From NCBI GenBank assembly GCA_029204225.1, contig CM055095.1, positions 13,920,049-13,984,048 of the forward strand: DNA of 64,000 nt, in the 5' to 3' direction. Source of the DNA: Diphasiastrum complanatum (lineage: Eukaryota > Streptophyta > Lycopodiopsida > Lycopodiales > Lycopodiaceae). The notes below the pieces were generated by a model. That model saw only the letters and a list, made by a program, of their open reading frames with translations, had not been told where the DNA came from and searched no databases. Positions 1-11,894 of the stretch are shown piece after piece. Every line of letters begins with the position of its first letter. The stretch's first letter is position 1. A program made the translations under genes and the position numbers.

Positions 1-1
1 A

Positions 2-187
2 TGCACAGACATAGGAACATCCATCAAAATTGACGTATTTAGTCATGGTCAGATGTATGTCGCATTATCGAGAGTGCGAAATGCAAGAAGTGTACGAGTG
101 TTGATTACTAATACTGATGGCCGATTTACAGATGTGGCAGGAGTGGCGAGGTGCACTCAAAATATTGTGTATTCTGAAGTGTTGTAG
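2..187 (+). CDS. C-terminus of PIF1-like helicase (Helitron-type), 5' end outside window
   Basis: An open frame entering from the left edge ends at TAG 185-187. It contains SHGQMYVALSRVRN, the conserved last helicase motif (VI region) of PIF1/RecD-type DNA helicases, preceded by GTSIKIDVF, the usual lead-in of plant PIF1-like proteins. In plants most genomic copies with this ending belong to Helitron RepHel proteins, which use the helicase during rolling-circle transposition; a free-standing PIF1 gene is the alternative. Only 61 codons are visible, so the Rep domain cannot be checked. The GC-rich block that follows immediately recurs twice elsewhere in the window, which favours the transposon reading. 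Confidence 0.62.
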   Translation, partial: CTDIGTSIKIDVFSHGQMYVALSRVRNARSVRVLITNTDGRFTDVAGVARCTQNIVYSEVL

Positions 188-448
188 TATTTGTGCCGCC
201 CTGCCTGGCCTTTAAATGGTCTCTTCCCTGTGTGCTTGACATGTGGCATTGACATGTAGCATGCATAAGTTGATCCCATAATGTTCTAGGAAAGTGAATC
301 TGCTCGCATATATACTCAAAAGCCATACATGCTTTCATGAGAGGGCATGCGCAGGTCTGCGCGTTGTGCTGGATAAAAATCGTGGTGCCCGACAAAAATT
401 GGTTCTTGGGCTCGAGGCCTTCGGCACCCACCTTGTCATGCCCACGAC
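188..448 (+). repeat. GC-rich dispersed block, copy 1 (Helitron tail candidate)
   Basis: Begins directly after the helicase stop codon. The reverse complement of this stretch matches 23418-23655 and 27030-27275 over about 240 bp, with shared landmarks such as CACCACGATTTTTATCC-like and TTTGAGTATATATGC segments. Homology fades near 448. Just beyond it, 459-474 forms a 7-bp hairpin (TAGCGTG/CACGCTA with a 2-nt loop), the kind of structure found near Helitron 3' ends, but no clean CTRR terminus follows at the usual distance. Confidence 0.6.
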
Positions 449-504
449 TAGTCTCAGGTAGCGTGTCCACGCTAGAGATCGGTAGACCAACAACCCATAA
501 GTTA

Positions 505-928
505 GTTATGACTATAAGGGAATTAGGGCCCTTATGTGTATAAGGTCATAATTAATAATTGTAGGCCTAAACTCATGATGGTGGATTTATATGGGTTTAT
601 CAGTGAGTCATTGGGGAACTGGATGACGTGGCCCAAATAGGCTACAGAGGTGTCTAGTGAGGTGTCACAGTGCACTACTAGTGGAGCATGGGCCTTGGAG
701 TGTATAAGTATACCTATTGGGCTCTCACTAGTGTATGCTTGATTGTGTGATTGGTAGCTACATGCTACTAGAGTGATTCCTCATTCCTCATTGAGATTGA
801 TCCATAGCTTGGGGGCTAGATCCATTCGATCTAGCCCGTTTGGTTGGGTTGGTTTGTCCACCATCCATTCCCTTGTTGGTTGCCTGTATTGGCATGTTTA
901 GATAGTATCCTGTGTGTTGGACTTTATA
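505..928 (+). mobile_element. LTR fragment related to element 5, plus-strand orientation
   Basis: The right part matches the 3' half of the element-5 LTR read in sense: CTTGGGGGCTAGATCC, then a TTGGTTGGG segment, ending GGACTTTATA. It is followed by a one-base spacer and a primer-binding site, exactly as at the element-5 5' LTR. The left boundary is approximate. No coding remnant of the element follows beyond about 1137, so this is a truncated copy. Confidence 0.6.
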
Positions 929-929
929 T

Positions 930-941
930 TGGTATTAGAGG
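930..941 (+). other. Primer-binding site (initiator tRNA-Met), degenerate
   Basis: TGGTATTAGAGG differs at two positions from TGGTATCAGAGC, the complement of the plant initiator Met-tRNA 3' end used by copia elements. It lies one base after the LTR end, matching the spacing at 15474-15486. The 196 bases up to 1137 hold no recognisable gene. Confidence 0.6.
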
Positions 942-1307
942 TAGCCATTTGTATCGAATTTGAGTAGTTTTGGCATATTTAAAAGCGGAGCTGATTAGCT
1001 TATTCATAGTAGTTTCAGGCCCTCGGGACCGTCAAGTGGAATATTTTCATAGCATTTGGAAATATCAGTAGACCACATATTATAGATGCGATCATGAATA
1101 TTGACGTAGAAATCAATAGATTAATCACACTGGCAGAATAGAGTAGTATCCACATTTAGGTAGCTCTTGTATGTGTTTGCCTTAAGGCCTGCATCTTCCA
1201 TCGGGAAATGATGTAGCATACCAAGAAACCATGTTAGGAAAATAGCAAGGATGCTGAAACAACAATCATGGGCATTGGTGATCCATCTAAAAGATTCTCG
1301 ATGAGCT

Positions 1308-2183
1308 TTATATGTGCATAAATGTAAGGTAATTCTCTATGAATTCCACAGGTAGTATTTCACTCAGCTTACTATTGATGATTTGCAAGGCAATAGATAC
1401 ATAATTATTTGAGTTATTAGGAAAAGGAATAAAATCAGCACTATCAAGCCTTTCTATGACAAGTGTTCTTACAAAGTGTATACAAAGAAAACATGAGTTA
1501 TGTTGTGCTTTGTCTATACCATTGATATACAAGTGTTTGGTAAGCCCTAGGCATTTATTGTGAGCTTTTGTCAATTGGAGAAGTCTTTTTGACATGAATC
1601 CATTTCTTGTTTTTAAGAAATTTTAAAGCGTCTTGTTTGCAAAATGAAGCGTGGTTATTAATAGCTTTTTCTAAACCTTTATACTCAGGTAATAATTTCA
1701 TAAGTTTAAACCAACCATAGTAGAGTTCAGAAGCAAGACTATTAATATCAGTTACTCGAGGAACGCTATGATTCAAGCATTTTTCCAAAGTTTGTCTAAG
1801 AAAAGTACTTCTAATTAAGACACAACATGACCAAATTTGTTCGAAATAAAATTATTAGAGCGTTTAGAAATGGAATAGTTACATTAGTGCATATTTTCAA
1901 TCTCAAAGTTACTGAATACATTATACAGAAAATACCAATCATGCTTGACATCATGAAGATAAGACCAACCGAATGTAATATCGTGAAAAGAGTCATGAAC
2001 ACTACCAAATAATAGTAGCAAAATGTGAGCACAAAACTGATTCACATGGATAGTCTCAAAAATCCTATTACGATAACATAAGTGTAAAAAATTCTTTCCC
2101 TTGTTGCTGCTAGTATTGAGTTGTAGCCGACCGACTGGATTTGTGATAATCTTCCTCTTTTCCTTTTTCTCGAAACCCTGCAT
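1308..2183 (-). pseudogene. R-unit coding region, C-terminal part (unit 1), broken
   Basis: Three partly overlapping frames (from 2183, 1788 and 1595) together resemble the unit-2 and unit-3 proteins. Shared landmarks are HDITFGWSYL, NNFISNKFGHVVS, YYGWFKLMKLLPEYKGLE, CKQDALKFLKNKKWIHVKK and SCFLCIHFVRTLVIERLD. The frame is broken in at least two places. The same peptides recur in 16409-17078 and 18311-18970, which argues they were once a real coding sequence. I recognise no domain; function unknown. Confidence 0.5.
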
Positions 2184-2214
2184 CCATATCAGTCCCTATA
2201 GAAGTTTAACTTTT

Positions 2215-2709
2215 TCACTGGTAGGTCACTTTCGAGTTGTTGCCTTGTTCATCTTTGTCTCTAATGGTAGTAAATTTCTTTTTCTTATTCGTGCCTTGTC
2301 CAGATATGATCGAAGAGGGGTTGTTGAGATTGAAAGAGCAACTTATTTTATTGGTGTTTTGAAAATATTTGTCTTGAAGAGTGAAAAAACTAGGTCTTTT
2401 TAGAAGACATTCAATTTTTCGAATATTTTCAGCATCACCTAGGTTGGGAAGTAACTTGGTATTAGGATCTTTGTATAACTCAATAGAGGCGTCAAGCTTG
2501 TGTTGGCGAATGAACAAGAAAGTAAGGTGGGCTTTGATCACATCTCTAGCTGGCTTGTGTAGACAAAGGAAAAAGGCATTGACTTGACTTTTCAGGGAAG
2601 CATCGGGAAAGAACTTATTGAGATTATTCATCATGAACCAAACTGTGTGGTCAAAACAAATAATAGAAGAGTTACTCTTGCACTTGAAGGAGGTCTTTTC
2701 CAATTTCAT
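2215..2709 (-). CDS. R-unit internal open frame of 164 residues (unit 1 only)
   Basis: The longest uninterrupted frame in the part of unit 1 that is missing from unit 2. It is basic, ending in a GTNKKKKF and DKDEQGNNSKV tail. That tail is conserved in unit 2 around 17318-17420 even though the rest is deleted there. No family recognised. It may be an exon or fragment of the same protein as the flanking frames rather than an independent gene. Confidence 0.35.
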   Translation of the reverse strand: MKLEKTSFKCKSNSSIICFDHTVWFMMNNLNKFFPDASLKSQVNAFFLCLHKPARDVIKAHLTFLFIRQHKLDASIELYKDPNTKLLPNLGDAENIRKIECLLKRPSFFTLQDKYFQNTNKISCSFNLNNPSSIISGQGTNKKKKFTTIRDKDEQGNNSKVTYQ

Positions 2710-3052
2710 ATGCGGGCTTGATGGAGATGCATACGGTCGAAACCAGTTTCAAAGTGTCCTCTGACCCTAGCCCAGGTTTGCTCGGAAGAACAACGTGAAG
2801 GTTCAAACTTGTTCATCCTCGTATGATGGTGCCAAATGCAATAGGAGTCTCTAGAAAAGAGTTTTTATGTAGAGTGACAAGTCTACAAGTTTGTACTTCT
2901 TTATTAGTGAGGTGAGTAAGCAAGATCCAAAGTTCAATAGGTATGGGAGCAAGGATATTCACAATAGGAAGGCTCCAGATTTTGAAGGAAGTGAGGGTGG
3001 ATTTGAATTCAACAGTACGGCTGGGGACCATAGGGATTTGACAACTTTTGGA

Positions 3053-3504
3053 CTAGCAAAATTCATAAGCAGATTGGTCACTAATCTCACAAATATCCTG
3101 GGAGAATTGCTCAAGTTGTGATGCGCTATCCTCATCAAGATCATCAACAAAGACAAGTGGGTGTGGAGATAAAGGTGCATCAAGGATAGGCGTAGTGGCA
3201 AACTCAGTAGAAGCAGTACCATTTTCTTTTTCTAAACACTCAAAAACTTTTCTGATGTGTGAGTTAAAAAACCTCTCTTCTTCCTCAAATTTTTCCGCAA
3301 ACGTAGCAATATTACCAAATAGGGCCTCCACAGTAGTCAGAGGATCTTTTTTCTTAACAAAATCTAGATATAACCTAACCCACCAATCCAAAGTACCAAG
3401 TAGATCAACAAGACATAGGACTCTATCTTCAGGTCCAGCAGCGAGACAAGTAGCCCGATCAATTTCATTAATAAAACCATGGTGGCCTTTTTCATGTAAC
3501 ATAT
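3053..3504 (-). pseudogene. R-unit N-terminal coding region (unit 1), cut by element 5
   Basis: Encodes the same protein segment as 17634-18257: landmarks are DRVLCLVDLLGTLDWWVR, FVKKKDPLTTVEALFG, KFEEEERFFNSHIRKVFECLE and an acidic DDLDEDSASQLEQFS tail ending in YEFC and a stop. The upstream half of the frame lies on the far side of element 5 at 15946-16098 (WSQDVVALGYG). Element 5 therefore inserted into this coding sequence. Unrecognised family. Confidence 0.55.
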
Positions 3505-3981
3505 TATAAAGACCCAAGAAAATTTCGCCTAAGATGAGGATAGGAGAACACAATAGGAGAGACTATGGAGCCAAACCGCCCAACCAATTCTAGACCAAAC
3601 CTGGATCTAGCCCCCAAGCCATGCCATGTGAAGCAAGAGGAGAAGAGAGAATCTGGTAACCTAAACCCAATATGTCGACGGGAGAATCCCCACCTCATTA
3701 TATAGAGAGTAGTGTCCTGTGCATGAAACCATGCAATCTCCATGCAGGTCAACTATAAATAGATCACATCTCTTCATGCAGTCCTCCTGCCTATATCCGT
3801 CACACAGGTATGCAATACTCCATATGTCTCAATTAGAGTGTCTGGGCCCTCTCAAAGTAATTAGTCACAAAAAGGCCTTGACATGGAATTAAACACAACG
3901 TGACCAATAATCTTGAACACTAGAGGGCCGGTCTACCATATTAGGACTATTCCAGGTCCTTAACCGAATATGGCCGTAACA
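3505..3981 (-). repeat. 3' LTR of element 5
   Basis: 477 bp; sense strand begins TGTTACGGCC and ends GGTCTTTATA, so the termini are TG...TA rather than TG...CA. A TATA-like box (sense CTATATAATG) lies around 3695-3706. That box is disrupted in the 5' LTR. Confidence 0.85.
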
Positions 3982-6900
3982 TTCTTCCCTCCTTAAATTG
4001 CTTCTATCCTTAGAAGCTCCTTAAAACATGAAAGAATTACAAGAACAGTTCCTTTAACTTTCAGTATTAACCTAGGAAACATTATCCTTAGTTTGACTTT
4101 CATATCAAACAAGTACTCAGAGATAAACCAATTTCTAACCGTTAATCTTTGTTCTGGAGTATGACTCGAGTTTAAAAAGTACACTAAGCAATAAATTTCT
4201 CAACTAGGTTACACTCAACACAAGCTAGTACTATCACTTTCATTTAGAATACTTACATGAACCATTGAGCGAAATATTCTCTAACTTAGAAGATTAAAGT
4301 TAAAGAAAATAAATAATAATTACAGTATGAAATTATCCACAAACTCTGGCAGACAATTTATAAAAAACTTTCAAATACAATTATCCTTAGAATCCAATTC
4401 TAAAGCATGATAATTCATTCAACTAGAATCTCTAGGAGAATCATTAAAATATAGAATGATTAAAACTCAACTCTGAGTATCCCAGATACTCTTTTGAGTT
4501 AAATGCTCTTGTTTCTAACACCAAATGCAAGAAAATAACATTTATTCATCTTAATAGATTTATCTGTCTCCTATGATAACTGGAGATCCAAGTAAATGAA
4601 GAAATGTACTCAAGCATCTGCAGACCATAAACTGTAGTAGAATAGCATCCACTAGATAAATTAAATTCTCCACAAATAAGATAACTTATCTTGTGAGAAT
4701 ATCTGTGAGATCCATAGACTCTCAATAAGATACTAGAGTAGAGAGATTCAAAACACTAATATGAATTCTTACTCAAATAATAGATCAAGTATTAATCATG
4801 AATCATCACCATTCCTTTAAACCTTTTGACAATAATTAAGTATCTATTTATGATCCGTCAATCATAAATATTTAGATTCATATGATTCGTCAATCATAAT
4901 TTTATGAAATCCAAAACCATACTTAATCATTTACAAGATACTGGAGTATATGTCGACATAACTCAGGAAAAGTAAGAATTATTCCAAAATCTTTCCACTA
5001 AGAAAATACTGGATTTATGAATATTCTTCAAATGGGATTTTTTAACTGAAGTGCAAGATTCAAGCTCTATAAACCACTGGTAATTAAAAACTGAACGCAT
5101 ACCAAAATGACAATCATCTTCCACTACAAAAACTTTAGATTACAATTCAGAATCACATCTAGATACCCAAAGTCCTGTTGAATATCAATTTAGTTATTAT
5201 TCTTGGATCCATTATGATTCGTTATCCAATTGAGCTATCTGGGATACAATCACTAATGAGTTGAGTCCCTTCCTTAACTAAGGAATACTCTATCCCAAGA
5301 ATATTGTAAATCCAATGCACACAATTTTAACTGATGAACCAAAATGATTCACTAATCATACATCTTACAAGCAATATAATTCAAAACCATCAGTTCCTGG
5401 TGAATCCACATCACACTGATCGTTTTACCAATCCAACTTACCTCTAATTACATAATTTCATCCACTCAATCAACCCCTCTCTGATCCTAGTACTCAAACT
5501 AAGATTAGGTTGATCCAGTACAGAATTCTCAGACTTAACTTCTGATCAAACTTACTTCTATTCCAACCAAAATAGAATTAGTAACCCATTTACCGTACTA
5601 CTTATAGACAATGATTCAACTTTCAAACATGCTCTAGATCTAGATTGTCCCTACAATCCCTAGAGAATTCCTCTTATTCAAAAAGTCCAATTAGGTATCT
5701 TACTCTGAATCTATCTGAAATTACTTTCAGATCAAATCTCATTTGTATACCATAGTTGGTTCTCTTCCGAAACTATGCAATCTACAGATTTCCAAATAGA
5801 ATTTTATTCCACCACTTCACCCCTCGTTTTAAAAAAATTATATTTTTCAATAAAAGTTAACTGGAAAGGTGATATTTGAAAATATTAAATCCAAGAAAAG
5901 TCAATAATAAATGCATTCCAATAAAGGATTCACTCTATTACAAACAGGACTTTTCCTTTAAATATATTTTCAACCCGAGTGATAGTACAATCATTCAATT
6001 GAAACCTATTTATGCAAAAAGAGATATTCTAGGTTTAAGAAATCGAAACATGTTAACCTTAGAATTTATCTGAATTCTAAGTCTATTCGCACAAGTAGTA
6101 GTTTATATGACATAATAGTCTTTCAGAAGAATAACTTCATGCTAGAAAGAATCATATAAACCAGTCTGATGTCTTATATTCGAGAAATTACTAAGAAGTA
6201 AAGGATAATTTAAGAAAGTGAGAAATAGATTGAAGGGCCTATGATTTCGTAACTAATGAGATACCACATTGGGATCTAGATTAGACCTCAAATTTTTCCA
6301 AAATACCCCACATTTGATCAATCGGTTTTATTTTTCCCATATCGTGACTAGGTACTAAAACACACCATTGATCATCAGATCTTTACAGTCCTAGAATTCC
6401 CTTTTCAAAATTACTGATGTCCCATACCATCAGCTTTTCCTTCTAGAAAATCCTTAACCACCTTATCTAATATTCTAGAGGTCCACTGATCTTCTAGCTT
6501 TCCTATAATCACTATAGGATATTATCTCTAGTTCCCAAATACTGGAGAATCCATTTATTTGGATGGCTGACATGCCTATCAGATGGATACCACAAATCCT
6601 TACCTGATTCTGTGATTTAGACAGAAGAATTAACATTGTTCAACACTACATTCTGATCCTTATAGATTAATGATAAGCTTCAAATCCCCCTGGATCCAAG
6701 AGCATCAACTCTAGGGACAAGCTTCCATAAACTAACAGATCCAATATAATCCATATATCAGATTCTACTTCTAATATCACGATTGACATCCAAAACTGTA
6801 GATAACTCAATGGTCACAAAGATATTAGTTATGAATTCAACTAAATGAATCCTACCCAGGAAATTAATATTCAGTATTAAGCAATTATTTACTAGGATTG

Positions 6901-7805
6901 CTAAAATCCTAATTGCGAAATACATTTCCTGATCACACTTGCTACCCTTGATGTCCACTCTTCTTCCCTCCTTAGAGTTCTCAGTTCTCTGAAAATCTTT
7001 CAGCTAAGGTATCAAGAAGATGTACTGACATTAGTAAATGTAAAAAAATGAATCACTATAGGAAAAAAGTTTGAAACAATTTCATCTCTATCCTATACCT
7101 AAGTAGAAATATCGGTATACCAACCACCATAGAATTTTAACTGGAAATGAAATCAGTTTTACTTTTGATCAGTTCCTATTATTACAATTTTTTCAAAAAA
7201 ATTGGACTGTTCGCCCTTTTCACTTACTGGCTTAAGACTTACTTCGTTAAAATTATCTGTGATTAATGAGAAATGACATTTGGATTCAAGTACTTTTTCT
7301 ACACTGTATTCAGTCCAAATAATTTTGTCGAATAAAGAATTACCACCAATACCATAATTCTTTCTCCATAATTATTTAACAGGTATCTCAAAAGCTTTGG
7401 TTTGTTCAATTTTAATGACCAAAATCATCAAAACCACAATAACCAACTAGTCGGTGTTCTACCGATTTGAAAAGGAGAAAAACAAAACACAATTTAATTC
7501 TATTCACTAGGAATACCAATACTCCAGAATTAATTGGTTCAAATAGCATCGTACCAAGGAATCGGATTCCTAAACCGGGTACACGCCTGAGAACTGTACC
7601 ACTCCTTTCGTTCTATCAAGATCGATTTTGGAAAAATTCCCATCGAAAATCGATTAATACTGCTTGACCATGAATAATGGTACTCAAGTTCCACAAAATC
7701 TGGGCTTACATTGCTGAAAGCCGAATGCCAAGTTGATAAGAGCGTATGACATGCACATTGTCCATGGAGAAAGAAAATCCAATTTTCTTCTAACCATAAT
7801 CGAGA
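3982..7805. other. Element-5 internal region without recognisable genes
   Basis: 3.8 kb of AT-rich sequence with frequent stops in all frames; the longest frames are about 65 codons. It contains short internally repeated phrases such as CGTCAATCATAA near 4857 and 4893. No RT, protease, zinc-knuckle or chromodomain motif could be found on either strand by eye. Confidence 0.6.
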
Positions 7806-7810
7806 AACAA

Positions 7811-8061
7811 TGTCAACAATCAGATATGCAACATCAAGTATTCACCACAAGAAGGTGGAAGAAGAGCACGCACAATCACACTATCACTCAACAACATACA
7901 GAATGTAAAAATGTACAAATAAACCTTGAACCCCTAATAGAGAGAGAAGACCTACGAGTAGACTAATAGACTACCCTACGGCTAATGACAGCTGGTCACA
8001 ACTGTCAACATTAATGTACCTCGTAAACAATAACAATGAAGTTTATCATTGATTTCTAACA
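7811..8061 (-). repeat. 3' LTR of element 1
   Basis: 251 bp, sense ends TGTTAGAA...TTGTTGACA. Full length compared with the 5' LTR. Confidence 0.9.
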
Positions 8062-8096
8062 CTCTCCCTCAATGATAAAATTACATTCTTCTATTC

Positions 8097-8588
8097 CTAA
8101 TAGAGTACGAAACCTCTCAAATTTACATCTACGTAATGACTTAGTAAAAATATCTGCCATTTGATCTTCAGAATTACAAAAACAAGATCAATGGCTCCAT
8201 CAAGAATTTTCTCTCGAACAAAATGGTAGTGTATTTCGATGTGCTTGATTCGAGCATGTAAAACTTGATTTTTGGCAAGGTAAATGCAACTTTGATTATC
8301 GCAAGATATAGTAGTCGCATCCACCTGTGGTTGACCTAAATCCGCAAGTAATCTTTGTAACCATACCGCTTCTTGTGTAGCATTGCTGAGTGCTAGATAT
8401 TTAGCTTTTGTCGATGATAAGACTACTGTAGGTTGCTTTTTGCTGTTCCATGAAATTGCAGCTGTACCATAACTGAATGTATGACCACTGGTAGATCTTC
8501 TGTCATTAATATTACCTGCCCAATCGGCATCTGTATAACCTACCAACATTGGTGCTTCAGACTGATCATACTTCAGACCAAAATTCAA
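8097..8588 (-). pseudogene. Copia RNase H domain (element 1)
   Basis: Frame of 163 codons with the copia RNase H hallmarks: GYTDADWAG (catalytic Asp), RRSTSGHTFSYG, AISWNSKKQPTVVLSST (here KAKYLAL replaces the usual EAEY, so the catalytic Glu of that motif is changed to Lys), CDNQSCIYLAKN and HARIKHIEIHYHFVRE. The tail runs into a shifted frame before the purine tract. The lost Glu and the frameshifts to the RT indicate inactivity. Confidence 0.85.
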
Positions 8589-8822
8589 TGTCTCTCAAAT
8601 GTATCTGAGAATACGTTTAGTAGACTTCTAGTGTGCTTGACTAGGATCTTGCATAAATTGACTAACAACACCAACAACATAAGAAATATCAGGTCGTGTG
8701 TGTGTCAAATAAATCAAACTACCCACCAGCTATCTATACAAATAAGCATCCACTTTCTCAGATTCATCATATGCAGTAAGCTTCATGTTGAAATCCATAG
8801 GTGTTCTCAAAGGCTTACAATC

Positions 8823-9554
8823 CTACATATTGAACTTGTAAAGCAAATCTCGTGCATATTTGCTTTGTGTAAGAAAGACCACGTCTTCCTTTTGCCATAC
8901 TTCAATGCCAAGACAATAGTGCATCAATCCTAGATCACTCATGTCAAAAGCATTGGAAAGATCTGATTTTATTTCATCAATCAAGCTCTCATTACTTCCT
9001 GTAATAATCAAATCATCCACATACAACACAATGAGCACTATATCTGAATCTTGCCTTAGAATGTAAAGATTAGGATCAACATCACTCTTTACCATTCCCC
9101 TTAGCTTGAAGTGTTCATCAATGCAAGAGTACCACGCCCGTGGTGCTTGCTTCAATCCATAAATGGCTTTGTTGAGCTTACAAACGAGATGCTCTCTCCT
9201 TGGCTCAACAAATCCTTGAGGTTGTACTAAGTACACCTCTTCATCCAACACTCCATTAAGAAAAGCAGATTTAACGTCCATTTGCTGGATCTTCCAACCA
9301 TAGAAAGCAAAAATAGCAATGATAGAACGCATAGTTACCATCTTAGCTACGGTTGTGAAGGTTTCCTCAAAATCAATACCTTCCTCCTGCTCAAATCCTC
9401 TCGCAACCAACTGTGCTTTGTACTTGTTGAGTTGCCCATCAGCTCCATACTTGATCTTGTATATCCATTTACAAGTGATAGACATCTTACCATCAGGTAG
9501 CTCAACCAAGTTCCACGTCCTATTTTTCAATATAGCTTCCATTTCTGTTTCCAT
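8823..9554 (-). pseudogene. Copia reverse transcriptase, RVT_2 (element 1)
   Basis: 243-codon open frame covering most of the copia RT. It contains WNLVELPDGK, CKWIYKIKYGADG, MDVKSAFLNG, KAIYGLKQAPRAWY and the catalytic LYVDDLIITG (YVDD). The RT would copy element RNA into cDNA in cytoplasmic particles. The catalytic motif is intact, but the frame stops before the RNase H join at about 8823 and is separated from integrase by stops near 9560. Confidence 0.88.
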
Positions 9555-9566
9555 AGCTTCACGCCA

Positions 9567-10463
9567 CTACTTGCGCTCCTTTGCATTATCAAAAGTTTTT
9601 GGTTCTTGAGTCTTGAGCACAGAATCCATTAGGGCTAGATTCATCTCTAATCTTGCAGGAGGTTTTCGATTTCTACTTGATCTTCTAAGCTCTCCCTGCT
9701 CACTTGATTCGGGAGTATCTCTCTTATTAGCATCACTTGTTACTGACAAGTACCACTTAGGCACTCTCCTAGAAATCTCATTATTAACCCTGTCTTTTTC
9801 TATTGGCTCTTCCATATCGACACCAACTTCTTCCTTCACTTGCTCTTTAGCTTTCTCGTCAAAGGGATCAATTGTCAATTTTATTTGGTCATTTTGACCC
9901 ATCTCATCAGAAGTAGCATCTCTGGAAATCACGATCTTTTGTGCATTTGTGTCATACATCCTGTATGCCTTGGCTCTTTCATCATATCCAAGGAAAATAC
10001 ACTTAACAGCCTTTACATCCAGCTTCTTTCATTTTTCATCAGGCACATGAGCGTAAGCATCACAACCAAATACTCGTAAATGGGAAATATTAGGTTTCTT
10101 TTCTAAAAAAAGCTTCGTAAGGTGTCTTACCCTCCACGGACTTCGTAGGACACCGATTCAAGATATGAGTAGCTGTGTTGCATGCTTCTGTCCAAAAAGT
10201 ATTTGGCAAACCCTTGCTCTTAAACATTGCCCTAGACATTTCCACAATGGATCTATTTTTCCATTCTGCAACTCCGTTCTGTTGTGGTGAATAGGGTGTA
10301 GTGGTTTGTCTCTTGATCCCCTGATCCTTGCAAAAATTTATGAACTCTGTTGAAAAATACTCACTGCCACCATCTAATCTAAGGGTCTTAATATAACAAC
10401 CTTTTCTTTTTTCAACTAGATCCTTGAATTCTCTAAACTTGACAAAAGCATCAGATTTCTTGC
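9567..10463 (-). pseudogene. Copia integrase C-terminal region and linker (element 1)
   Basis: Reverse-strand frames encode the second half of the integrase core (a TTTPYSPQQNGVAEWKNRS-type segment around 10260-10320 and FWTEACNTATHILNR around 10150-10200). The linker at 9567-9959 follows, rich in acidic and Arg/Ser residues (SSEQGELRRSSRNRKPPARL) as usual between copia integrase and RT. The frame changes near 9960-10100. Confidence 0.75.
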
Positions 10464-11057
10464 TTATGAAATAAATCCAGATATGTCTACTATAGTCATC
10501 AATGAATGTGATGAAATAGTAACAACCACTAATGGACCTAGTTTGTATTGGTCCACACAGATCACTATGAACAAGATCAAGAATGCCATTGGCTCTTCTT
10601 CCTCCATCTTTGGGAATCTCTCTCTATGTTGTTTTCCCAATATACAACCCTCACAAATTTTTCCTTCAAAAGAGATATCAGGCAATCCAACAACTAGATT
10701 ACCTCTTTTAAGGATTTGCAAGCTTTGAGCACTAATATGACCAAACCTTTGATGCCAAAGATCACTTTGACTATCAACAGTGCTTACCATAGCTTGAGTA
10801 AAAGATCTCGCATTCAATTTGTAGAGTCGATTTTCGTTGACTCTAGCTCTTGTAACAATCACTTTGTAGTGATTCTTGATGTCTTTGACAAGACATTTGT
10901 CACTGTCAAACTCAACCTTGAGTTGTTGATCAACCATCGTCCCAACAAATAGTAGATTGTTAGCTAAGCCAGGAATATATTGCACATTGCTTATCTGTTG
11001 TATCTTCCCACTGGCTAGCTTCACTGGTACCACTCCAACTCCTTTAACAAATAGCAA
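10464..11057 (-). pseudogene. Copia GAG-pre-integrase zinc finger and integrase N-part (element 1)
   Basis: 197-codon frame with NVQYIPGLANNLLFVG (after the protease), then DLWHQRFGHISAQSLQIL and CEGCILGKQHRERFPK, the HHCC-type GAG-pre-integrase zinc-binding module. Next is the start of the integrase core, shifted after PMAFLILF. The module normally binds viral-type DNA ends in the integration complex. Confidence 0.85.
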
Positions 11058-11894
11058 TTTGCCATCAACTTGTCCAACTTCATCACCATTGTTAGTTTCC
11101 TTGAGTTCGAAAAATCACTCTTTCCTTGAAGTCATGTGCTTGGATGCACCACTATCAATGTACCAGGTATCCTTGGCTTCATCACTTGTCATTACTGCTG
11201 TAATGAACAATTTTGAACTTTCACCTGTATCATCTTCATATTGATCATCATCATATTGATGTTGATCAGTATGATTATCTTCATAATAATAGTCATCAAA
11301 TTGATGTTGATCAGCATAATTTCCCGCTTGCCATTTGTCTTTTCTTTGTTCCATCTCCTTTTGTTTCTTGAAGCGTTCATGCTCCCAGTGGCCATGTTTG
11401 TTGCAGTACCTACAATTTCCAAGTTTTTTTTGTCTTGAATAGCCGCGTCCTTGACCTCGGCCTTGATTCCAATTGTCTCGATTCGGACTATCATTACTTG
11501 CTCATGAAATTGTTGAAATGATCCCCAGCTTGAGTTTTCTCCTCTCGATTGATACCTTCCACGGCCAAATCTTCCACCTCGTCCTCTAACTGCAAGAGCT
11601 TGATCATAGCTCCTGTGATGATGATTCAAGTTCTCTTGACATTGCTCTTCTTGCAAAAGCAATCCACCTAGTTCTTCATAGGTTGGAAGATTTTCTCTTG
11701 TGGCTATACTCGTCACAAACATCTGATGTGACTCACTCAGACTATCTAATGTCAATTCCATGATCTCATGTCTTGTACTCGCTCTCCAACTGCTGCTACA
11801 AAATGTTCTTCAGTTTGAATTTCCAAACTGCATAGTTGCCGGCACCTTCCAATTTGCTTGACTCATTAAGGACACTCTTGCTTAGAGTTGTCAT
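11058..11894 (-). pseudogene. Copia gag and protease start (element 1), internally deleted
   Basis: Gag starts at ATG 11894 (MTTLSKSVLNES, then GNYAVWKFKLKNIL), but within about 100 bases jumps to the C-terminal gag region (ELTLDSLSESHQMF). Most of the UBN2-type capsid domain is therefore missing. A Gly/Arg-rich stretch and a CCHC knuckle (CRYCNKHGHWEHE region near 11390-11420) follow. The protease motif TWYIDSGASKHM lies around 11140-11175. Several frame changes are present. Confidence 0.75.

Larger units (their letters stand above)
1138..3504. repeat. R unit 1, left part (tandem array of an unrecognised element)
   Basis: This segment is collinear with 16250-18100 (unit 2) and, in part, 18331-18961 (unit 3). 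Unit 1 is interrupted at 3504/3505 by element 5 and resumes at 15946-16249, giving a reconstructed length near 2.7 kb. Compared with unit 2 it carries about 570 extra bases (roughly 2310-2860). Sequence differences between units are mostly point substitutions, so the units are old but homologous in a head-to-tail arrangement. Confidence 0.8.

Noticed and set aside
459-474. Helitron terminal hairpin
   Set aside because: The stem is real but no CTRR end follows at the expected distance and homology with other copies stops before it, so it is mentioned only as a weak hint.
8481-10079. Plus-strand frames opposite the element-1 polyprotein
   Set aside because: Antisense shadows of the copia RT, linker and RNase H.
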